A stretch of 6,579 nt of DNA from Bacteroidota bacterium (GCA_023419095.1 JAEZYN010000089.1:1-6579), one strand, 5' to 3'; counted from the first letter of the stretch, positions 1 to 5,931 are shown. Notes: generated by a model from the sequence alone, not told the origin. Program-made: numbers and translations.

Positions 1-387
1 TTTTCCTGTGTGCTGAAGGTCATTTTTCTCATCCTCAAACTTGTAACCGGGATCGCCCATACCTGTTCCCTGCGGATCTCCTCCCTGGATCATGAAATCT
101 TTGATCACACGGTGAAAAATAGTTCCGTCATAGAAAGGAACACCTTTAGCCTTCGCCTTATTTTCGATTTTTCCTTCTGCCAGACCTACAAAATTCGCTA
201 CCGTAACAGGCGATTTCTGGTCTTCAAATTTCACTATCATATTTCCTTTTGATGTCTGGAAATTTGCGTAAAGGCCGTCCTTCAGGCCTTCGTAAGTTTC
301 TTTTTCTACGTTCATTTTTTTATAAATTGGGGTGCAACTGCTGACCGAAAATGCTGCAATTGCGATTAATAAATTTTTCTTAAACAT
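1..387 (-). CDS. Cyclophilin-type peptidyl-prolyl isomerase, lipoprotein (3' end beyond the window)
   Basis: Reading leftwards from an ATG at 387-385, 129 codons stay open to the window edge, so the C-terminal part is missing. The N-terminus is a lipoprotein signal: a short basic start (MFKK), a hydrophobic run and the lipobox VSSC, with Cys18 as the predicted lipidated residue. The protein should therefore be membrane-anchored outside the cytoplasm. The cyclophilin domain starts near residue 40. The core FHRVIKDFMIQGGDPQGTG (91-109) carries the catalytic Arg93 and the pocket residues Phe98, Met99 and Gln101, matching Arg55, Phe60, Met61 and Gln63 of human cyclophilin A. By family it catalyses cis-trans isomerisation of X-Pro bonds and assists envelope protein folding. 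The second half of the active site lies outside the window. The start is 12 bases after the stop of the GldI-like gene, so the two are probably co-transcribed. The family call is secure; the client proteins are unknown. Confidence 0.93.
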   Translation of the reverse strand, partial: MFKKNLLIAIAAFSVSSCTPIYKKMNVEKETYEGLKDGLYANFQTSKGNMIVKFEDQKSPVTVANFVGLAEGKIENKAKAKGVPFYDGTIFHRVIKDFMIQGGDPQGTGMGDPGYKFEDEKNDLQHTGK

Positions 388-399
388 GGATTAATTTTT

Positions 400-909
400 T
401 TATAATACTTTGATTTTTATAATTAATGGCAGATCGTTCGGGATGTTATTGTTGTCACCATAAGTGCCAAAAGCCAAAACGGAAGGCACTAAAATAGTAG
501 CAGATGAACCCTCGTCTAAATATCTTAAAACATCTTCCACCGCTTTCAGTTCTTCAAACCGACCGAACTGAACACCCATCTTCTTCACCGGTTCCGCAGA
601 AAGTTTCACGTTGTCGAAATCAAAAATTTCATATGAGTACGAAACTGTTTCACCGTCTGCTTTGCGTGTGTTATTCTGAAGATTTTCAATATTAACCCAA
701 TAATTCAGAGTCATCGGATAAAATTTTTCATCCTGATTTTTTATCCAGTCTTCTATTTGTAACCTTTCAGTCTGATTTAAATTTTTAGCACGGTTTTTAG
801 ACGTTTCCAAATCTTTTTCACTTAGAAAGCCACCAACAGGCGGATGACTCTGCTGTTTCTGTGCACAGCCGAGCGCCAGGAAAACCGAAAACAAAATTAC
901 TTTACGCAT
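400..909 (-). CDS. gldI: GldI-like FKBP-fold lipoprotein (gliding-motility-associated family)
   Basis: 169 residues from the ATG at 909-907. The frame also opens at 936, but only the 909 start gives a clean lipoprotein signal: MRK, a hydrophobic stretch, then LALGC with Cys15 as the lipidated residue. Residues 61-100 resemble GldI of Flavobacterium johnsoniae: a NYW segment (69-71), then a YSYEIFDFDN strand (91-100). The domain ends in an FKBP-like tail, LAFGTYGDNNNIPNDLPLII (145-164). In F. johnsoniae, GldI is a lipoprotein required for gliding and chitin use, and the type IX secretion and gliding machineries are linked there. Many non-gliding relatives keep the gene, so its role here is inferred. 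The catalytic pocket looks weakened: no FDSS-like motif after the first strand, and Phe at the position of the usual Tyr before Gly (AFG for AYG). It heads a probable two-gene unit with the cyclophilin lipoprotein downstream. A generic FKBP lipoprotein is the alternative. Confidence 0.75.
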   Translation of the reverse strand: MRKVILFSVFLALGCAQKQQSHPPVGGFLSEKDLETSKNRAKNLNQTERLQIEDWIKNQDEKFYPMTLNYWVNIENLQNNTRKADGETVSYSYEIFDFDNVKLSAEPVKKMGVQFGRFEELKAVEDVLRYLDEGSSATILVPSVLAFGTYGDNNNIPNDLPLIIKIKVL

Positions 910-918
910 AAATTTTTG

Positions 919-926
919 CGAAAATA
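919..926 (-). promoter_or_regulatory. Candidate -7 element of the gldI-cyclophilin unit
   Basis: On the minus strand this reads TATTTTCG, seven of eight positions of the Bacteroidota -7 consensus TAnnTTTG, ending 9 bases before the ATG at 909. A TTG lies upstream (952-950 on the minus strand), but about 24 bases away, which is longer than usual. If the element is used, a start at 936 would lie upstream of the transcript, which supports the 909 start. Chance matches are common in AT-rich DNA. Confidence 0.3.
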
Positions 927-951
927 GTGAATTCATGCTAAACTTTTAACC

Positions 952-975
952 AAAAAGACCGGGAAGTTCCCGGTC
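952..975 (-). terminator. Rho-independent terminator after ilvE
   Basis: On the minus strand the sequence GACCGGG, loop AACTT, CCCGGTC is followed directly by TTTTT. That is a 7-bp GC-rich stem with a U-tract, 23 bases beyond the ilvE stop. The two arms are perfectly complementary over 9 bases each (957-965 and 967-975) around a single central base. On the plus strand the stem is followed by ATTAATTT rather than a T-run, so it should work mainly leftwards. It separates ilvE from the downstream gldI-cyclophilin unit. Confidence 0.85.
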
Positions 976-998
976 ATTAATTTATATCAATCAAAGAA

Positions 999-2072
999 TT
1001 ATGCGTCCTGCAATACCGCTTTCTCCACCTTCATTCTCCAGCCAAATGTATCTTCAGCTTTATTATTCTGAATGTTTACCAAATCCTGCTGCAGTGAAAG
1101 TGCGAAACTTTCTTCCTGCGAAAGTGTAGGAAGCTCAAGTTTTTCACCTTTGTAGCCCAAAGCACGGAAAACACTTGTAACCACCGCAGTTCCAACACCC
1201 CAAACTTCTTTCAGGCTGCCGTCTTTCTGCGCTTCGATCACTTTTTTCACAGAAACCGGCTCTATTCTTACGTCGATTCCGTGTTTTTTGGCTAACTGGA
1301 TGAAGCTGTCACGCGTCACACCATCTAAAATCTTTTCAGAAGTCGGCGGCGTAAAAATGGTATCATTAATACGAACAAAAACGTTCATCGTACCGCTTTC
1401 CTCAAAATATTCGTGCGTTGCGTCATCCGTCCAGATCACCTGCTCGTAACCCTGCTGGTTTGCCAGCTGAGTCGGATAAAAAGATGCGGCATAGTTTCCG
1501 GCAGCTTTTGCTGAACCAACTCCACCGCTAGCGGCACGTGAATAGAAATCTGAAATCAGGACAGAAACTGGTTCTGTATAGTAACTTTTAGCCGGAGTTG
1601 CCACTATCGCAAACATATATTTATTTGAAATACGTGCTTTCAGAACTTCCTCTGTAGCGAAAATTAGAGGACGGATATATAAGGAAGTCCCCTCGCCCTG
1701 CGGAATCCATTCACGATCGATATCTACCAAAGCTTGTAAACCGCCCAGGAACATTTCCTCAGTAACCTGTGGCATTGCTAGTCTTGAAGCAGATTTATTT
1801 ATTCTTTCAAAGTTTTTTTCCGGTCTGAAAAGAAAAACCTCTCCATCACTATCTTTATAAGCTTTCATTCCCTCGAAACATGCCTGACCGTAGTTCAGCC
1901 CCATCATTGCTGGTGTAAAAGGCAGCGGACCGTACGGAACAAGCTTCACATCACCCCATTTGCCGTTCTCATATTCGCAAATGATCATATGATCCGTAAA
2001 TGTATCACCGAAAGAAAAATTTTCCGGATCAAAGGATGCAATTCGGGGAGTTGCAGATTTTTGAATTATCAT
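999..2072 (-). CDS. ilvE: Branched-chain amino acid aminotransferase
   Basis: 357 residues, the usual length for the longer BCAT subgroup resembling eukaryotic BCAT. This is a PLP-dependent fold-type IV enzyme that interconverts leucine, isoleucine and valine with their 2-oxo acids, using 2-oxoglutarate/glutamate as partner, in the cytoplasm. Visible landmarks, in order, are: GLNYGQACFEGMKAY (58-72); the FRPEKNFERINKSASRLAMP segment (82-101); GGVGSAKAAGNYAAS (183-197) with Lys189 as the predicted Schiff-base lysine; EESGTMNVF (224-232) with the conserved Glu225; ILDGVTRDS (248-256); and VWGVGTAVV (290-298), which binds cofactor phosphate in the family. All key residues are present. It is transcribed alone, with a divergent neighbour (mnmD) on one side and a strong terminator on the other. 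The leader is short and shows no leucine- or valine-rich leader peptide, so classical attenuation is not evident. Confidence 0.96.
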   Translation of the reverse strand: MIIQKSATPRIASFDPENFSFGDTFTDHMIICEYENGKWGDVKLVPYGPLPFTPAMMGLNYGQACFEGMKAYKDSDGEVFLFRPEKNFERINKSASRLAMPQVTEEMFLGGLQALVDIDREWIPQGEGTSLYIRPLIFATEEVLKARISNKYMFAIVATPAKSYYTEPVSVLISDFYSRAASGGVGSAKAAGNYAASFYPTQLANQQGYEQVIWTDDATHEYFEESGTMNVFVRINDTIFTPPTSEKILDGVTRDSFIQLAKKHGIDVRIEPVSVKKVIEAQKDGSLKEVWGVGTAVVTSVFRALGYKGEKLELPTLSQEESFALSLQQDLVNIQNNKAEDTFGWRMKVEKAVLQDA

Positions 2073-2097
2073 ATTAAAAATTTTTATTGATGTTCTA

Positions 2098-2105
2098 CAA
2101 ATTTA
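2098..2105 (-). promoter_or_regulatory. Candidate -7 element of ilvE (proximal)
   Basis: On the minus strand this reads TAAATTTG, an exact match to the Bacteroidota -7 consensus TAnnTTTG, 25 bases before the ilvE ATG at 2072. That would give a leader of roughly 20 bases. No TTG sits at the expected -33 distance, so the assignment rests on the -7 motif and its position alone. Confidence 0.45.
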
Positions 2106-2116
2106 ACATAATTTTC

Positions 2117-2124
2117 CAAATATA
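2117..2124 (-). promoter_or_regulatory. Candidate -7 element of ilvE (distal)
   Basis: On the minus strand this reads TATATTTG, a second exact TAnnTTTG match, 11 bases upstream of the proximal one. Either or both could serve ilvE. No clear -33 TTG is present. It lies within 15 bases of the opposing mnmD candidate, so polymerases on the two strands could interfere. Confidence 0.35.
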
Positions 2125-2136
2125 AAAGTTTTAAAG

Positions 2137-2144
2137 TAATTTTG
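2137..2144 (+). promoter_or_regulatory. Candidate -7 element of mnmD
   Basis: TAATTTTG is an exact TAnnTTTG match ending 12 bases before the ATG at 2157. It would give a very short leader, perhaps 5-9 bases. The in-frame TTG that could extend the gene upstream (2142-2144) lies inside this element and so would not be transcribed, which argues for the ATG. No -33 TTG is clear. Confidence 0.45.
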
Positions 2145-2156
2145 GAAAAATTTAGG

Positions 2157-2846
2157 ATGGAAAGGGTCGTAACAATCACCAAAGATGGCAGTAAAACACT
2201 GCAAATAAAGGATTTAAATGAAAACTATCATTCAGGACATGGTGCTTTGCAGGAAGCCCAGCATGTCTTTATAGGTAATGGATTAAAATTGGTTTATAAA
2301 AACGAAATTCATATTTTGGAACTCGGTTTTGGTACCGGACTTAACGTTTTGGTAACATTAAATGAATTTTTAAGAAATGACAAATGTCATATAATCCACT
2401 ATTTTACATTAGAGAAATATCCCGTAAATCAGGATGAAATTTCAGAACTCGCTTATGAAACTCTTTTTGAGGATGAAAAAATTGCTGCAATAAATAAAAA
2501 AATACATGCTTCAGAATGGGGAAAAGAAGCAGAAATAGTTCCCAACTTTTATTTAACAAAAATAAAATGCGATTTTTTTGAGCTGAAAGATCAACTGCTT
2601 CCGACGGTCGACCTTGTTTATTTTGATTGCTTTGGTGCGCGTGTACAGCCTGATCTGTGGGAAAAGCCGCTTTTGGAAATGGTCGCCGATAAGATGAAAA
2701 ACGGCGGACTGTTCACGACATATTCGTCAAAAGGCAGTGTGAGACGCATTCTCAAGGAACTTAATTTTAAAGTTGAAAAACGCCAGGGCCCGCCCGGAAA
2801 ACGCGAAATGATGATCGCCTGGAAAGGGGACGTTCCTACTCTTTAA
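2157..2846 (+). CDS. mnmD: tRNA (mnm5s2U34) methyltransferase, stand-alone MnmD type
   Basis: 229 residues from the ATG at 2157; an in-frame TTG 15 bases earlier is rejected as lying in the likely promoter. It belongs to the SAM-dependent family that matches the methyltransferase half of E. coli MnmC, without the FAD-dependent oxidoreductase half. By family it methylates 5-aminomethyl(-2-thio)uridine at tRNA position 34 to the 5-methylaminomethyl form, which tunes decoding of codons ending in A or G. Seen here: the family N-terminal motif ENYHSGHGALQEAQHVFI (22-39); SAM motif I LELGFGTGLN (54-63); acidic Glu86 after the next strand; YFDCFGARVQPDLW (155-168), which holds the active-site Asp157; NGGLFTTYSSKGSVRR (182-197); and the signature GPPGKREM (211-218). 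Oddities are DCFGA where the family usually has DAFAP or DGFAP, and a base-composition step near 2580. It runs divergently from ilvE. Confidence 0.92.
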   Translation: MERVVTITKDGSKTLQIKDLNENYHSGHGALQEAQHVFIGNGLKLVYKNEIHILELGFGTGLNVLVTLNEFLRNDKCHIIHYFTLEKYPVNQDEISELAYETLFEDEKIAAINKKIHASEWGKEAEIVPNFYLTKIKCDFFELKDQLLPTVDLVYFDCFGARVQPDLWEKPLLEMVADKMKNGGLFTTYSSKGSVRRILKELNFKVEKRQGPPGKREMMIAWKGDVPTL

Positions 2847-2853
2847 TTTTTGT

Positions 2854-2861
2854 TAACTTTG
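2854..2861 (+). promoter_or_regulatory. Candidate -7 element of the NUDIX gene
   Basis: TAACTTTG is an exact TAnnTTTG match lying 8 bases after the mnmD stop and 22 bases before the NUDIX ATG. That would allow independent transcription with a leader of about 15 bases. The expected -33 position falls inside the end of mnmD and reads GTTCC rather than TTG, so the match is partial. Read-through from mnmD is also possible, since no terminator is seen between the genes. Confidence 0.45.
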
Positions 2862-2883
2862 AAATATTCTGTAATTTAAACTA

Positions 2884-3300
2884 ATGACCGAAAAAATAAA
2901 CATACGCGTTTATGGCGCGGCAATAAAAGACGGAAAAGTGTTGGTACTTCATGAAGAATACGTGGGCCAGAACCTGCTAAAACTACCCGGCGGCGGACTA
3001 GAACTTGGCGAAGGTGTGACCGATTGCCTCCGACGTGAATTCGAAGAAGAATTAAACGTGAAAATCAATATTGTAAGTCATCTCTACACGCAGGAACATT
3101 TCGTGGCATCGCGCTTCCGCGAAAACGAACAGCTTCTCACCATATATTATGTTGTAGAGATTGCCGATGAAACAGAGTTCCTGATTCTTGATCCTTGTAT
3201 TGAAAAAACAGAATGGCTGCCGATAACTTCAGACGCAAATCCTTTCGTATTGCCGGTTGACCGAATTGCGTACGAAAAACTGCAGGAAAGATTTTTATAA
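2884..3300 (+). CDS. NUDIX hydrolase family protein
   Basis: 138 residues, a single compact NUDIX domain of normal length for the family. These enzymes cleave nucleoside diphosphates linked to another moiety, using Mg2+ or Mn2+ held by the NUDIX box. The box lies at 37-59 and fits GX5EX7REUXEEXGU: Gly37, Glu43, Arg51-Glu52 and the metal-binding Glu55/Glu56. The one departure is Asn58 where Gly is usual (ELNV for EXGU). The strand before the box (LLKLPGGG, 31-38) and a later TEWLPI element (109-114) are typical of MutT-like members. The substrate cannot be read from the sequence; pyrophosphate cleavage of a nucleotide or sugar-nucleotide is likely, and an ADP-ribose or oxidised-nucleotide role is only possible. 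There is no signal peptide, so it is cytoplasmic. The last 6 bases overlap the oppositely transcribed nuclease gene. Confidence 0.9.
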   Translation: MTEKINIRVYGAAIKDGKVLVLHEEYVGQNLLKLPGGGLELGEGVTDCLRREFEEELNVKINIVSHLYTQEHFVASRFRENEQLLTIYYVVEIADETEFLILDPCIEKTEWLPITSDANPFVLPVDRIAYEKLQERFL

Positions 3301-4086
3301 AATTTCGTTCAGAATTTTTGCCAGCCTTAAACCGCCGTACAAGAGCTGACGCTCCATCAAATTTGCGAATTTATAGTTATAGTCGTATGAATACGCTGTT
3401 CCCGCGACAATATTGGCATAAATGATGTCTGCCATTTTCTGGCTGTCATAGAACCAGTCTTCAAGTGTTCCGCTTTGGATTTGTGCAACTTCCTGCTTTG
3501 ATTTTACATTCAGAACCGTAGCGAATTCTTCATAACTGTATTTCTGAAAATCAATCAGTTTTGAATCCCACAACGAATGCAGATTGGTGTTATCACCGAA
3601 AAATTTAATCTTCACTGTGTTTCCACCAAGGTCTGCCGCCCGGCCCACATGAAGCGGCTGCGAAGAGTCTCCAACCATATGAATCAGAAAGCGCAGGGCA
3701 ATTCCACGCTCCTGGGCGTTCGTGCTTTTGTCTTTAATTTTTGCTGACAAAGCTTTAATTTCCGTGAAAAGATTGGGTCCTTTCTGGGCATGAAGACTGT
3801 CGGAAAACATCTTTATGTCCGGCTGCGGATTTACATTGACATAATGCCACACATCGGTGTGTTTCCAGGTTCTGGTAGTATCTGCTTTAATGAAATCGGG
3901 CCAGTTTGCCCAGTAAGCCAGCTTTTGACTGCCAATAATTTTCTTCAAATTTTTCCTGGCTTTGTTCGTCAGATTGCGTTCTGCAATTTCAGCGACAACC
4001 CGGTGTCCGGTAACACCATACGAATACATAAAACCTGAAACTATCAGTGCGGAGGCTAATATCAGTCTACTGAAAATCTTATTCAT
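3295..4086 (-). CDS. Secreted S1/P1-type zinc-dependent nuclease
   Basis: 263 residues with an N-terminal signal sequence (about 1-22). The family comprises three-zinc phosphodiesterases and 3'-nucleotidases that degrade single-stranded DNA and RNA outside the cytoplasm. Eight of the nine zinc ligands of Penicillium P1 nuclease align with near-identical spacing: His28 (TGHR), Asp64 (NWPD), His81 (WHYVN), His136 and Asp140 (HMVGD), His146 (QPLHVG), His170 and Asp174 (LHSLWD). The ninth, the mature N-terminal Trp that binds zinc through its own amino and carbonyl groups, is Tyr23 here (SYGVTGH). Tyr23 is exactly five residues before His28, as Trp1 is before His6 in P1. The codon is TAT, so this is not a one-base change from TGG. 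The gene begins 6 bases after the DUF4294 stop, indicating one transcript, and ends convergent with the NUDIX gene. Phosphate or nucleotide scavenging is the likely role, inferred from the family. Confidence 0.93.
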   Translation of the reverse strand: MNKIFSRLILASALIVSGFMYSYGVTGHRVVAEIAERNLTNKARKNLKKIIGSQKLAYWANWPDFIKADTTRTWKHTDVWHYVNVNPQPDIKMFSDSLHAQKGPNLFTEIKALSAKIKDKSTNAQERGIALRFLIHMVGDSSQPLHVGRAADLGGNTVKIKFFGDNTNLHSLWDSKLIDFQKYSYEEFATVLNVKSKQEVAQIQSGTLEDWFYDSQKMADIIYANIVAGTAYSYDYNYKFANLMERQLLYGGLRLAKILNEIL

Positions 4087-4092
4087 TAAATT

Positions 4093-4800
4093 TTATTTCT
4101 TTGCTCGAAAATCGCGGTAACCCGGGTAAGGCTGAAGATAGCCTGCGTTCCAATTACTTTGAAGAAGCGATTCCAAAAACTCGTCAGTCCTGTTGCGATG
4201 TGGGTCGTAGGGTTCTTTAAGTTCGATGTCAGCAATATTACCTTTAACATTCCACCAGAAAGCACTCCAGCCGCCGCGAAGCTCTTTGATGATCTCAAAA
4301 ACGGTTTTTCCCGTGGCGCGGTTCATCAATTTCGCAAAGACTTTCCCTTCAGTAGTTGTAAGATCACGCAACTGTAACTCATACTGGTCAGCCAGCAATT
4401 TCTGCTGCGAATTTACATATTTTTTCTGGTCGGCGCGGTTCATATTTTGTATCTCCTGCTGAATGCCCTGATATTGATCCAGCGCCGTGAGAAACAGCGG
4501 ATAGACGCGGTTAAGTTTTTTGTTCAGGAAATAGTAGTAATTCTGATCGAGTTGGTTGTTAAACCGCGGCTTATTGAGCAGAACAAGCTCATCCATTACA
4601 ATTACATTTTCCCCGTCAATCTCGTATATCTTTGCCTTCTGTGCTTCGTCGTAGTAATATTTATTCCCTACTTCATCAGTCTTCAGCAGCTCGGGTGGGT
4701 ACTGGCTTATCGGTTTTGCTATAAGTACAGAGTCCTTCTGGGCACTCAACAAACTGAAGCAAAACACAGCTGATACTGCCACCAGTTTATTTAAATTCAT
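4093..4800 (-). CDS. DUF4294 family exported protein
   Basis: 235 residues from the ATG at 4800-4798. A GTG at 4824 would add eight residues (MILYDVKI) ahead of an otherwise clean signal peptide, so the ATG is preferred. The signal runs to about residue 20 (FSLLSA, then QKD), with no lipobox cysteine, so the product is probably periplasmic. The remainder matches what I recognise as DUF4294, a Bacteroidota family without a known biochemical function. Landmarks are a tyrosine-rich stretch with NKYYYDE (46-52) and NYYYFLNKKLNRVYPLF (87-103), a charged probably helical middle (108-145), and the conserved-looking block LRDLTTTEGKVFAKLMNRATGKTVFEIIKELRGGWSAFWWN (144-184). The C-terminus is rich in Pro and Tyr (PYPGYRDF). 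No catalytic motif is recognisable to me. It is the first gene of a tight pair with the S1/P1 nuclease (6-base gap), so the two are expressed together, but a shared function is not shown. Confidence 0.85.
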   Translation of the reverse strand: MNLNKLVAVSAVFCFSLLSAQKDSVLIAKPISQYPPELLKTDEVGNKYYYDEAQKAKIYEIDGENVIVMDELVLLNKPRFNNQLDQNYYYFLNKKLNRVYPLFLTALDQYQGIQQEIQNMNRADQKKYVNSQQKLLADQYELQLRDLTTTEGKVFAKLMNRATGKTVFEIIKELRGGWSAFWWNVKGNIADIELKEPYDPHRNRTDEFLESLLQSNWNAGYLQPYPGYRDFRAKK

Positions 4801-4854
4801 TATTTTTACGTCGTATAAAATCACGCTTTCACATCAAAATTCATACCTAATATA
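4801..4854. promoter_or_regulatory. Divergent promoter region between DUF4294 and the M42 peptidase
   Basis: These 54 AT-rich bases must hold the promoters of both divergent units unless they reach into the coding regions. No exact TAnnTTTG is present. The nearest matches are TATTTTTA on the plus strand (4801-4808) and GAATTTTG on the minus strand (4842-4835), each one base off and each without a clear -33 TTG. The position makes a regulatory role likely; the individual elements are not resolved. Confidence 0.4.
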
Positions 4855-5931
4855 ATGGCCGACGAAAATAAGTCTTTAAAGTTTTTAAAAAATTATTTAA
4901 ATACCGCTTCACCAACCGGTTACGAGCATGGCGGGCAGAAAATCTGGATGGATTATGTCGCGCCTTATGTGGACAAAATTGAGTGCGACCATTACGGCAC
5001 CTGTTATGGTATCATCAATCCGGAGGCTGAATTCAAAGTTGTGATAGAGGCGCACGCTGATGAGATTTCCTGGTACGTCAACTATATAACGGATGAAGGC
5101 CTAATCTATGTAATCCGAAACGGTGGTTCAGATCAAATGATCGCCCCATCAAAAGTGGTCAGCATTCACGGTGAAAAAGGTTTGGTAAAAGGGGTTTTCG
5201 GCTGGCCCGCCATTCACACGCGCGGTGTAAACTCTGACGAGCCGGTTCCAAAGCTCGAAAACATTTTTATTGATTGTGGTGCCGTCACAAAACAGGAAGT
5301 TGAAGATCTCGGCATCTACGTCGGCTGCATGATTACTTACCCTGATGAATTTTTTGAGCTAAATGACCGTTATTATGTTTGCCGCGCACTCGACAACAGG
5401 ATTGGCGGCTACATGATTGCTGAAGTTGCCAGAATGCTTAAAGAAAACAATCAGCAATTGCCGTACGGGCTTTACATCACGAATTCAGTACAGGAAGAAG
5501 TTGGACTTTACGGCGCTGATATGATAGCAGACACCATTAAACCAAATATCGCCATCGTGACCGATGTTACGCACGACACCGGAACGCCGATGATCGAAAA
5601 GAAAAAAGAAGGTGACCAAAAATGTGGTGCCGGACCTGTTATATTTTTTGCTCCGAGCGTTCACCATAACGTTCGGTCACTGATTGTTGAAACGGCCAAG
5701 GAGAAAAATATTCCTTTCCAGCGCGCCGCTGCGAGCCGTGCAACAGGCACCGATACAGATGCATTTGCACATTCGAACGGAGGCGTTCCTTCCGCACTGA
5801 TTTCGCTTCCGTTACGCTACATGCACACGACGGTGGAGATGGTTTCGAAAGAGGATGTACAGCATGTCATCAATCTGATGTATGAAACGCTGCTGAAGAT
5901 CGAACCCGGAATGAATCTCAAATACCATTAA
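4855..5931 (+). CDS. M42 family metallopeptidase (glutamyl aminopeptidase/TET-like)
   Basis: 358 residues, normal for peptidase family M42. Members are cytoplasmic aminopeptidases with two metal ions (Zn or Co), often assembled as tetrahedral dodecamers that trim short peptides; some were mis-named endoglucanases. The N-terminus carries the family substrate-side motif SPTGYE (19-24). Every catalytic element is visible: His67 and Asp69 in EAHADEIS (65-72), bridging Asp180 in RALDNRIGG (177-185), the general base Glu214 and metal ligand Glu215 in SVQEEVGLYGA (211-221), Asp237 in VTDVTHD (235-241), and His324 in YMHTTVE (322-328). An insert typical of the family, the dimerisation domain, fills roughly 75-165. 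There is no signal peptide. Which aminopeptidase specificity it has cannot be read from sequence. The next gene, rpe, begins 39 bases downstream on the same strand without a visible terminator, so co-transcription is possible, although the functions are unrelated. Confidence 0.93.
   Translation: MADENKSLKFLKNYLNTASPTGYEHGGQKIWMDYVAPYVDKIECDHYGTCYGIINPEAEFKVVIEAHADEISWYVNYITDEGLIYVIRNGGSDQMIAPSKVVSIHGEKGLVKGVFGWPAIHTRGVNSDEPVPKLENIFIDCGAVTKQEVEDLGIYVGCMITYPDEFFELNDRYYVCRALDNRIGGYMIAEVARMLKENNQQLPYGLYITNSVQEEVGLYGADMIADTIKPNIAIVTDVTHDTGTPMIEKKKEGDQKCGAGPVIFFAPSVHHNVRSLIVETAKEKNIPFQRAAASRATGTDTDAFAHSNGGVPSALISLPLRYMHTTVEMVSKEDVQHVINLMYETLLKIEPGMNLKYH

Noticed and set aside
10..252. Plus-strand 80-residue open frame
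   Set aside because: It lies antisense to the cyclophilin domain, which has clear catalytic motifs; the frame has no family resemblance.
910..936. Upstream in-frame ATG extending the GldI-like protein by nine residues
   Set aside because: It would put MNSLFSQKF ahead of a normal lipoprotein signal, and a candidate -7 element lies between the two starts.
2142..2156. TTG start extending MnmD by five residues
   Set aside because: The TTG lies inside an exact TAnnTTTG element, and the family N-terminal motif is complete from the ATG at 2157.
3286..3306. AT-rich imperfect palindrome at the convergent gene ends, considered as a bidirectional terminator
   Set aside because: The stem is interrupted, nearly all A-T, and lies within coding sequence; too weak to call.
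4086..4298. Minus-strand 70-residue open frame
   Set aside because: It is a shadow in another frame of the DUF4294 gene, which it overlaps fully.
4447..4773. Plus-strand 108-residue hydrophobic open frame that could look like a membrane protein
   Set aside because: It is antisense to the DUF4294 coding region, and antisense of Tyr/Lys/Asp/Glu-rich sequence often looks hydrophobic; no start context or family match.
4801..4824. GTG start extending the DUF4294 protein by eight residues
   Set aside because: The signal peptide is cleaner from the ATG at 4800, and a leader is needed in the short divergent gap.
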